Origin: Ohtaekwangia kribbensis
GTDB lineage: Bacteria; Bacteroidota; Bacteroidia; Cytophagales; Cyclobacteriaceae
Reading direction: 5' to 3'
DNA: 64,000 nucleotides
Assembly (NCBI RefSeq): GCF_042676245.1
Contig: NZ_JBHTKA010000001.1
Span: 1,178,001-1,242,000, forward strand
The stretch's first letter is position 1, and the number at the start of each line of letters is the position of its first letter. Positions 52,474 through 59,873 of the stretch are shown piece after piece. The notes under the pieces are model-generated. The model was given only the letters and a program-made list of their open reading frames with translations, was not told the DNA's origin and searched no databases. The translations under genes were made by a program, and so were the position numbers.

Positions 52474-55230
52474 CTAACTTGGTTTGCCGGATAGAAATTG
52501 TCGAAGAATCTTTTCAACGGGATATACCAGCAACGCGATGGCTGCCTGCACAAAGAAGTTGATAACAGGAGATGTGTTGGTAGCCCAGTAACTCTCTACC
52601 AGGTTTTGGATCAGCTCGATGATGAGCACCAACGTTAGCAACGTAAGTATACGCGTAATAAACTCATAGCGACTCTCTTTACGATTAAGTCTGAAGGTTG
52701 CCCACAACAATGAACCGAAGAAGATAATTTCCAACAGGTAAAACCACGAGGTCTTCCAGTACGGAGGCACTACATTAAAATGGATTACCTGTTCTTCAGA
52801 TACCTTACCCAACGTATCCCGTATACGCACATGAAGATTGTACGAACCTGCGGGCAACAACTGGTATGAAAGTGACGAGTTGGGAGTCCAGGCTGTCCAC
52901 TCATCAGAAAGTCCGTTGAGTTTATACTGGTACTGAACACCGATTAATCCCAGGTAATCCGGATGAACAAACTCAAACGCAAGCGAACTGTTATCCTGCT
53001 CTACATGAAGGTCTTCGAGTGGCAACGGCTGTCCTTCTTTACTCCGGACTTCACGCAACAAAACCTTGTGCATCATGGAAGACTCGTTATACCCGGCAGA
53101 AGAAACCTTGTATAGTTCGTTGGTACTGGTTGTTACCCAGCATTCTCCGCCTTGCTGTGCATACAGCGATTTTACCTGCTTGAAGAATCCAAGTACATTT
53201 AATGCCCGATGCTGTGTGTCTTTATCGGTGAGACAGATCCATCGGGTGCCGTTGAAAATCCATATACTCTCATTGCTCATGATAACGCGCTCCGCTTTAC
53301 CGAACTGCTTTTTGAATTCACGATCGTGCAACAGAACTTTACGCGATGCATCGTAATAGAAACAATCGTGCGAAGTGATAAAATATGTTTTATCATTATG
53401 CACGAACGAGTATACATCGTCATTGAATGGATTGCTGATGCCCAACGTACGCACTACCTGCAATTGACCCGCAATATTGCGCTGTAACAGATATATAGCA
53501 TTGCGACCAGCCAGCCATATGTCCTGCTGGCTCGTACGGTTAATATGTACTATATCATCCTCGATCTTTATCGAAGATGACATTGACCATTTGTCTTTTT
53601 CCTGCGAGAATACTTTTAAGATATGATCGCCCGTAAACGAGAATATCTCGTTAAGAGTCGCATCGTAGGAAAACACCAGTGTGTTATCGTCATCAATGCG
53701 AACTGCCTTTTTTTCTTTGATCTCAAATAAACCACCCGTACCACCTGACAGCAGGCTGTTTTTAAGATGCCTTATGCTACTGCTTTTGCCCGTAAAACCC
53801 GCTACGGCCTTATAGATATAGCGCACAGATTTTAATTGGCGATGACGTTCAAAAATAGTCTTGGGCTTGCGTGAAAAAATGCGTTGTATAAACGTACTTT
53901 TTCGTTTAGCAGGCTCGACCGTTTTTTCTTCAACCTCCGGCCGACTTTCTTCTTCTTTTACTTCTTCTTCACGTGCTTTCTTTTTCTTCGACTTCAGAAA
54001 TGAAAAGGCCTTGCGTTTTGTTTTTGTATTTGCCTCTTCCGTTATTGTCTTTACCGGTTGCGCCTCTGTCTTAACGGACAATTTGTTCTCGGTACGCTCT
54101 TTCCTGTTTTGTCGGGGTGATCCTTTTACCTCAACACGCTGCAGTGTTGTCTGAAAATTTTTAGTCTCTTCCAGGTAGTACATGCCCGTGCTGGTACCTG
54201 CATATACTGTATTTTCAAAAGGCATTACCGCTAACAGATTTCCTTCTATACCCGGAAAATTAGAGAAGCAACGAAAAGGAAGTTCCGGTGCTATGCGTGT
54301 GAAGCCATACTCATGTGCTACCCATACTCCTTTATCGCGATCGCTGCCCAGCGCATATACCTCATTATCCGGTAAACCGGTATGGTAATTAACGATCTTA
54401 TCGATCATGCCCGTGGTAGCATTGAGAAATACAACACCACCCCGCAGTGTACCGATCGCGATCAGATTATTACTTACCCAGCTACACGCCGTCAATTCAG
54501 ATTGCTCGATATACCCATCGTCCTTCGGATATATTCGCGATGCTTTACCCTGACGTATCCAGTAAAGTTCATTACGATCTGTACCAATGAGGCTGATTGA
54601 TTTATTAGACGGATGATCTGCCGCAAATAATATCCACGCATTTCGCGGGCATGCCGTTACCGCCTCCTTTAACCTTCCATTTTGCAGCGTATATATATTC
54701 TTGTTCTGTGTCTGCAACAGAACCTTTCCTGACAGGATAAATATATTTGTAAAATCATTATTCTCCGGAGCCTGAACCTGGCTGGTGGTATTCTTCGACT
54801 CCTGGTATATATAGAGTGTCTTATTACTGAGGAACAGGATACTATCCGCGCGCTGCTCAATGCGAATAATGCCTTCTACCGGAGCTTTACTGAATATAGG
54901 GATATAGGATGCATTTGACAAGCCTGTAACATTTTGCAGGTAACCAAAACCGGTTTTACCGGCTACATATACCCGGTTCTGTGGTGTGATGTGAACATCG
55001 TAAACGGAACCGTTGCACGAAACAAGGTCCCAGTTGTGACCATCATAACGCAATATGCCCCCTTTGTTGGCAATATAGATAAGACCGTTGCTGTCTTGCG
55101 CTACATCAAAATTTACCGGATCGTAGCGATCATCATCGTACTTGTGATGTGTTAAAAAGTAGTCGCCTTCCTGTGCCAGGCATGCCGAATGAAAAAACAC
55201 CAGTAAGAACAATGCTATATGCAGCTTCAT
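52474..55230 (-). CDS. Secreted beta-propeller/Y_Y_Y sensor protein with C-terminal membrane helices and no kinase
   Basis: This 918-residue protein has a signal peptide (HIALFLLVFFHSACLAQ). Reg_prop-like repeats follow (~30-340; DVAQDSNGLIYIANKGGILRY, EVYALGSDRDKGVWVAHEYGF) and continue at ~470-720, forming one or two propellers. A charged Lys/Glu-rich insert (~385-455; AFSFLKSKKKKAREEEVKEE) interrupts them. A Y_Y_Y domain comes next (~740-825; LAFEFVHPDYLGLIGVQYQY, LLPAGSYNLHVRIRD), and then three or four membrane helices (FYLLEIIFFGSLLWATF, ILTLLTLVLIIELIQNLV, FFVQAAIALLVYPVEKIL). Similar propeller-Y_Y_Y proteins normally continue into a kinase or HTH; this one stops in the membrane. It opens the minus-strand sensor run. 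Confidence 0.87.
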   Translation of the reverse strand: MKLHIALFLLVFFHSACLAQEGDYFLTHHKYDDDRYDPVNFDVAQDSNGLIYIANKGGILRYDGHNWDLVSCNGSVYDVHITPQNRVYVAGKTGFGYLQNVTGLSNASYIPIFSKAPVEGIIRIEQRADSILFLSNKTLYIYQESKNTTSQVQAPENNDFTNIFILSGKVLLQTQNKNIYTLQNGRLKEAVTACPRNAWILFAADHPSNKSISLIGTDRNELYWIRQGKASRIYPKDDGYIEQSELTACSWVSNNLIAIGTLRGGVVFLNATTGMIDKIVNYHTGLPDNEVYALGSDRDKGVWVAHEYGFTRIAPELPFRCFSNFPGIEGNLLAVMPFENTVYAGTSTGMYYLEETKNFQTTLQRVEVKGSPRQNRKERTENKLSVKTEAQPVKTITEEANTKTKRKAFSFLKSKKKKAREEEVKEEESRPEVEEKTVEPAKRKSTFIQRIFSRKPKTIFERHRQLKSVRYIYKAVAGFTGKSSSIRHLKNSLLSGGTGGLFEIKEKKAVRIDDDNTLVFSYDATLNEIFSFTGDHILKVFSQEKDKWSMSSSIKIEDDIVHINRTSQQDIWLAGRNAIYLLQRNIAGQLQVVRTLGISNPFNDDVYSFVHNDKTYFITSHDCFYYDASRKVLLHDREFKKQFGKAERVIMSNESIWIFNGTRWICLTDKDTQHRALNVLGFFKQVKSLYAQQGGECWVTTSTNELYKVSSAGYNESSMMHKVLLREVRSKEGQPLPLEDLHVEQDNSSLAFEFVHPDYLGLIGVQYQYKLNGLSDEWTAWTPNSSLSYQLLPAGSYNLHVRIRDTLGKVSEEQVIHFNVVPPYWKTSWFYLLEIIFFGSLLWATFRLNRKESRYEFITRILTLLTLVLIIELIQNLVESYWATNTSPVINFFVQAAIALLVYPVEKILRQFLSGKPS

Positions 55231-55670
55231 CTCAACCCTCTTTTTACGTTCCGGAAATCAGAATAGATTTAGCACCAGCTCCCCATACGGGTAACTCATA
55301 CAGCAAGTCAGGTGTTTCTGAAGATCAAAAGTAGCGCATATATAAAAATACACTTGTCCTAATTGATCAGGAAGAGTATGTACATAAAATATAGAGTTTC
55401 ATATCCGTAATTATACGGATACAAGCGAGAGACTAAACTGCTTTATTGCGGTCGTTTATAGTTTAACTCAAAACCAATGGCGGCTTGCATGCTAAAAAAA
55501 TACGGTAATACTATATTTGGATTAGACCATCAATACGCTTATCTTATTATTAAGATTTGATCGTCAGCCTGTTCGCCACAGATGCAGGTGTGTTTTGTGC
55601 GATTATGTATAACCTGTTTTCATAGTCCTGTCCTTTACAAGACAGTGAATACTTAATATTGTTGTTTTAA
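55231..55670. promoter_or_regulatory. Divergent promoter region between the sensor run and the phosphorelay cluster
   Basis: These 440 bp have no credible gene. A perfect inverted repeat TATCCGTA-ATTA-TACGGATA lies at 55402-55421, about 172 bp before the propeller gene start and 250 bp before the PAS kinase start. A short GTCCTGTC…GACAGTG-type inverted repeat (ACTGT/CTTGT region 55626-55648, containing CTGTC and GACAG) lies close to the kinase start. Confidence 0.45.
55402..55421. promoter_or_regulatory. Inverted repeat TATCCGTA-N4-TACGGATA (copy 2)
   Basis: The perfect 8-bp arms flank a 4-bp spacer (ATTA). The arrangement matches the 6-bp core at 52428-52443. It is a candidate operator for a regulator controlling the sensor run and possibly the divergent kinase. 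Confidence 0.45.
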
Positions 55671-57512
55671 ATGGAACTGTTCGCTAATAATAAGCCCGAT
55701 CACACACAAGCAATTTTAGCTTCAATAGTTGATTGCACGGAGGATGCCATCTTTAGTACTACCCTGGCGGGATCTATTACAAGTTGGAACAAGGGAGCCG
55801 AAAAACTTTTTGGTTTTACCCGTGACGAAGCATTGGGTAAACCAATAACATTTATACTACCTGTCGACCGCACGGCTGAAGCTGAAACTATACTGGAGCG
55901 GTTGAAGAACGGTGAATCCATTGATCACTTTGAGACAGAGCGGCTGCGAAAAGACGGTGTACCGGTATATATATCACTAACGGTTTCGCCTCTTCGGGAT
56001 ATAGCGGGTAACATTACCGGTATAGGACAGATCGCGCGCGACTTTACCAAGCAACGGAAATCGCGCGAAACGTTCAAAGCGTTACTCGAATCTGCTCCTG
56101 ATGCCATGGTAATTGTAGGACGTGACGGCAAGATTCAGATGGTCAACGAACAAACTGAAAGACTTTTCCTGTACAAACGCGAAGAGCTTGTTGGTAATAA
56201 GGTTGAAATACTGATTCCGCAGCGATATACCCAGAATCATCCGGATCATCGTAAAGGTTTCTTTAACGATCCGCGTGTGCGAGGGATGGGTATAGACCTG
56301 GAGTTATATGGCAAACGAAAAGATGAGACGGAGTTTCCGGTAGAGATCAGTCTGAGTCCACTGGAAACAGAAGCCGGTATAGTTGCACTCGCAGCCATAC
56401 GCGATATCTCGCTCCGGAAAAAATCGGAAGAGAAATTCAAAGCACTCCTTGAATCTGCCCCGGATGCCATGGTTATTGTAGGACAAGACGGTAATATACA
56501 AATGGTAAATGCCCAGGTGCGAAATATATTTCAGTTTGAGCGCAGCGAGATTTTAGGACAGCCTATCGAGATTCTTATACCGGAACGTTTTCATCATGCA
56601 CATCCACATCACCGGCATGGATTCTTCAACGATCCCCGTATGCGGGGCATGGGTATAGGACTGGAGTTGTACGGCAAACGAAAAGACGGAACCGAATTTC
56701 CCGTAGAGATCAGTTTAAGTCCGTTGGAAACGGAAGACGGCACCCTGGCGCTCGCAGCAATACGCGACATCACCGAACGAAAAAAAGCGGAACACCAGAT
56801 CCAGCAACTCAATCGCGAACTGGAGGAACATATCGTAGAACTGGAATCTTTTTCCTATTCCGTATCACACGATCTGCGGGCACCGCTGCGTGCTATCGAT
56901 GGGTTTATCGCCATATTCATGGACAAGTTTCAGGACACGGTTGATCCGGAGGGCAAACGACTATTGGACAACATCCGCAGAAATGTTACCAAGATGAGCA
57001 ACCTTATCAATGATCTGCTCATGCTTTCACGCATTGGTGCAAAAGATATAGACCGTACGTTCATAGATATGAAAACTTTAGTAAATTCAGTACTGGATGA
57101 ATTCAAGGGGACGCATAGTCATGCAACGGTACGGGTAGGCGATTTGCACCCGGCATCCGGAGATATAGCATTGATGAGACAGGTCTTTCTGAACCTGGTC
57201 TCCAATGCCTTTAAATACTCTTCCAAAAGAGAACAGCCGCATATTGAAATCGGATCGATTGAAAAGAAGGGAGAAATTCAATATTACGTAAAGGACAATG
57301 GCGTTGGCTTCGATATGGAATACTATAACAAACTGTTTGGGGTATTTCAACGGCTGCACAGTCCGCAGGATTACAACGGTACGGGCGTGGGTCTGGCCAT
57401 TGTAAAGCGCGTTATAACACGACATGGCGGACAGGTTTGGGCAGAAGGCAAAGAAGGTACAGGAGCTACTTTTTATTTTTCACTAAATACAACAACTCAT
57501 GGAGCAAGCTGA
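55671..57512 (+). CDS. Three-PAS soluble sensor histidine kinase
   Basis: This 613-residue kinase has three PAS domains in tandem: ~8-130 (ILASIVDCTEDAIFSTTLAG), ~135-255 and ~256-376. The last two are recent duplicates (both FKALLESAPDAMVIVG, both FFNDPR(V/M)RGMGI and ELYGKRKD-TEFPVEISLSP). HisKA has H400 in FSYSVSHDLRAPLRAIDGF. HATPase has VFLNLVSNAFKYSSK, YYVKDNGVGFDM and NGTGVGLAIVKRVITRHGG. It has no transmembrane segment. The receiver gene at 57499 overlaps its end by 14 bp, making that the likely phosphate acceptor. The kinase domain resembles the bacteriophytochrome-like group, also seen at 37818. Confidence 0.95.
   Translation: MELFANNKPDHTQAILASIVDCTEDAIFSTTLAGSITSWNKGAEKLFGFTRDEALGKPITFILPVDRTAEAETILERLKNGESIDHFETERLRKDGVPVYISLTVSPLRDIAGNITGIGQIARDFTKQRKSRETFKALLESAPDAMVIVGRDGKIQMVNEQTERLFLYKREELVGNKVEILIPQRYTQNHPDHRKGFFNDPRVRGMGIDLELYGKRKDETEFPVEISLSPLETEAGIVALAAIRDISLRKKSEEKFKALLESAPDAMVIVGQDGNIQMVNAQVRNIFQFERSEILGQPIEILIPERFHHAHPHHRHGFFNDPRMRGMGIGLELYGKRKDGTEFPVEISLSPLETEDGTLALAAIRDITERKKAEHQIQQLNRELEEHIVELESFSYSVSHDLRAPLRAIDGFIAIFMDKFQDTVDPEGKRLLDNIRRNVTKMSNLINDLLMLSRIGAKDIDRTFIDMKTLVNSVLDEFKGTHSHATVRVGDLHPASGDIALMRQVFLNLVSNAFKYSSKREQPHIEIGSIEKKGEIQYYVKDNGVGFDMEYYNKLFGVFQRLHSPQDYNGTGVGLAIVKRVITRHGGQVWAEGKEGTGATFYFSLNTTTHGAS
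56073..56798 (+). repeat. 363-bp tandem duplication of a PAS domain
   Basis: Two consecutive units start with TTCAAAGC at 56073 and 56436, exactly 363 bp (121 codons) apart, and encode nearly parallel PAS domains. Conservation at protein level is high through the segment FFNDPR…EISLSPLETE. This indicates an in-frame domain duplication inside the kinase gene. Confidence 0.85.
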
Positions 57513-57951
57513 TCGTGTAGAAGTATTATTGGTAGAAGATAATCCGGATGATGCAGAACTAACCATGCATGCGCTTCGTCTCGGAGATAATAAAATAAAT
57601 CTATTGCACCTGAATGATGGCGCAGAAGCGCTCAACTTTGTGTTCGCCAAAAAAAGCTTTGAGAACAAGCGCATTCAAAATGATCTCAAACTTGTATTGC
57701 TTGATCTGAAGCTGCCGAAAATAGACGGACTGGAAATACTGAAGCGGATTCGTGAAGACGAACGAACGCGTACCCTACCCGTTGTAATACTCACATCCTC
57801 GCGGGAAAAGAAAGACATTGCAACAGCCTATAACCTGGGTGTCAACAGCTATGTAGTGAAACCCGTAGAGTTTGAATTTTATGTACACGTAGTAAAGACT
57901 CTTACACTATACTGGAATACTATAAATGAAAAGCCTATAGGACAGATTTAG
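57499..57951 (+). CDS. Stand-alone response regulator receiver
   Basis: This 150-residue single-domain receiver has acidic pocket residues in LLVEDNPDDAELT, phosphoacceptor D69 in LVLLDLKLPKIDG, the switch Thr/Ser in VVILTSSREKKD and the conserved Lys in YVVKPVEF. It is of the Rcp1-like type often paired with phytochrome-like kinases. It has no output domain and probably transfers phosphate onward or works by protein contact. Its start lies inside the kinase gene (14-bp overlap) and the next kinase starts one base after its stop. Confidence 0.95.
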   Translation: MEQADRVEVLLVEDNPDDAELTMHALRLGDNKINLLHLNDGAEALNFVFAKKSFENKRIQNDLKLVLLDLKLPKIDGLEILKRIREDERTRTLPVVILTSSREKKDIATAYNLGVNSYVVKPVEFEFYVHVVKTLTLYWNTINEKPIGQI

Positions 57952-57952
57952 C

Positions 57953-59854
57953 ATGAACACAACCGAAAGCCCCCACCCGGAGATTGTTCTTGTTGAGCAA
58001 AATGATCATGATTCCGAAATGATCAGGGATTTGCTGGTGCGCAACAGCATTCACAATAATACTGTGCGCCTCCGGACCGGCGATGAATTGCTGGACATGC
58101 TATTTGCACGCGGCCCCTATATACAAACACCCGTTAAACATTTACCGAAAGTAATTCTGATGGATGTAAATCTTCCCACCATCAGCGGACTCGAGGTACT
58201 CAGGCAACTGCGCAGCAACAAATCAACGCGCAACATTCCAGTGATGGTATTCACATCAGATGAAAATGAGAATGAAGTTTTCGAAAAGTACAAGCTGGGT
58301 GTTACTGCCTATATCCACAAGAAACTCGATTTTGAAAAATTCGAAGAAGCGCTGCTCCAGGTACAGCTATACCTGAAAACCTATCGTATTTTAATATTGG
58401 AAGATAACCCTGACGATGCCGAGTTGCTGCTATACGAAATCGCTTCCTTCAACATTCAGCTGGTCTCTAAAATTGCCAGCAATAAAGAGGAGTATATAGC
58501 AGCGGTAGAAAATTTCGATCCGGATGTAGTCATTGCAGATTTTAATATTCCACCCAATTTCGATGCCATACAGGCTATACGTATACTGCGAAAGAAGAAC
58601 GCACGCGTTCCTTTTATACTTATCTCCGGAGGATTGACGGAAGAATTTGCCGCAGGTTGTTTAAGCGAAGGTATAGATGATTACCTGCTGAAATCAAACC
58701 TGAAGCGCTTCCCGATAAGCCTCACCAACATGCTGCGGAAAAAGAAAGCAGAAGATGAAAAAGAACTGGCGCTGCAGATGCTGCGCGAAAGCGAGGAGCG
58801 CTATCGTAAGATTATCGAAACAGCGCAGGAAGGTATATGGGTACTCAACGCCCACAACCAGACTATATTTGTAAACAGGCGCCTGGCTGAAATGCTGGAA
58901 TACTCTGAAAAAGAAATGATCACGCGATCGTTCTTCAGTTTTATGGATCACGATGACCGTGCCCGCTCCATTGAGCATTTCAAAAAACTGGGCAAGGGTA
59001 AAAAGATATCGCTCGAAATTAAACTGAACTCCAAGACTGGTAAAAAAGTGTGGACTTCTATATCCGGCAACCCGCTCTACGATAACCAAAGCAGCTATAG
59101 CGGTGCGTTTGGAATGATAACGGATATAACAGCCCTTAAGACTGTACAGTTTAGTCTCGAGTCCAAGATTACGGAGTTGAATGCATTTCTATACCACACT
59201 TCGCATGTATTGCGCGGACCGGTATCTTCTGCACGAGGATTGATCAATGTACTGAAGATGATTTCACAAGATACCGAAGAGCAGGATTTTCTGAAAATGC
59301 TTGACGACTGCAACGTAGATATGATAACAATTCTCGAAGAACTGACACGCATCTCTACGCTATATTACAACCCGATTATCAACGACAAAATCAACTTTGA
59401 AGAAATAGCACGCGAGGCTATCCGCGATCTTCAATATTTACCCAACAGCGAACGTACTACACTTTCGATACATCAAGACAATGATATAAATTTTTACAGC
59501 GATCCGTTTATCATCAAGCCTATATTTTATTGTCTCATTAAAAATTCCATGACCTATACTGATGATACACAGGAATGTGCGATCAACATTACGGTAACGC
59601 GAGAGAATAACCGCGCCAAAATTGAAGTAACAGACAATAGCGATGGTATACCACCAGAGTTTTTACCGCGCGTATTTGATATGTTTTACCGGGCACATAA
59701 AAAAGCAAGAGGCCCGGGACTAGGTCTCTATATTGTTAAACACATTGTTGAAAAACTAAATGGAACTGTAGGTATATCCAGTCAGAAGGATGCCGGCACT
59801 ACTGTGGTGATACGGTTGCCACTCGCCTCTTCTCACGCACCTGCAACGGTATAG
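57953..59854 (+). CDS. Double-receiver PAS histidine kinase
   Basis: This 633-residue soluble protein has a first receiver (~8-135, D71 in VILMDVNLPTISG, with Lys in YIHKKLDFE) and a second receiver (~145-265; LILEDNPDDAELLLYEI, VVIADFNIP). A PAS domain follows (~275-395; KIIETAQEGIWVLNAHNQ), then a DHp with His in YHTSHVLRGPVSSARGLI and an ATPase domain (IFYCLIKNSMTYT, VTDNSDGIPPE, RGPGLGLYIVKHIVEKLNG). The first receiver starts with VLVEQNDHD instead of the usual ExDD-type pocket, so its phosphorylation may differ. Receivers ahead of the kinase suggest it is controlled by phosphate or by contact with the upstream kinase. It is part of the 55671-59854 operon. Confidence 0.93.
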   Translation: MNTTESPHPEIVLVEQNDHDSEMIRDLLVRNSIHNNTVRLRTGDELLDMLFARGPYIQTPVKHLPKVILMDVNLPTISGLEVLRQLRSNKSTRNIPVMVFTSDENENEVFEKYKLGVTAYIHKKLDFEKFEEALLQVQLYLKTYRILILEDNPDDAELLLYEIASFNIQLVSKIASNKEEYIAAVENFDPDVVIADFNIPPNFDAIQAIRILRKKNARVPFILISGGLTEEFAAGCLSEGIDDYLLKSNLKRFPISLTNMLRKKKAEDEKELALQMLRESEERYRKIIETAQEGIWVLNAHNQTIFVNRRLAEMLEYSEKEMITRSFFSFMDHDDRARSIEHFKKLGKGKKISLEIKLNSKTGKKVWTSISGNPLYDNQSSYSGAFGMITDITALKTVQFSLESKITELNAFLYHTSHVLRGPVSSARGLINVLKMISQDTEEQDFLKMLDDCNVDMITILEELTRISTLYYNPIINDKINFEEIAREAIRDLQYLPNSERTTLSIHQDNDINFYSDPFIIKPIFYCLIKNSMTYTDDTQECAINITVTRENNRAKIEVTDNSDGIPPEFLPRVFDMFYRAHKKARGPGLGLYIVKHIVEKLNGTVGISSQKDAGTTVVIRLPLASSHAPATV

Positions 59855-59873
59855 CGATTCGCCCAGCGCTATA

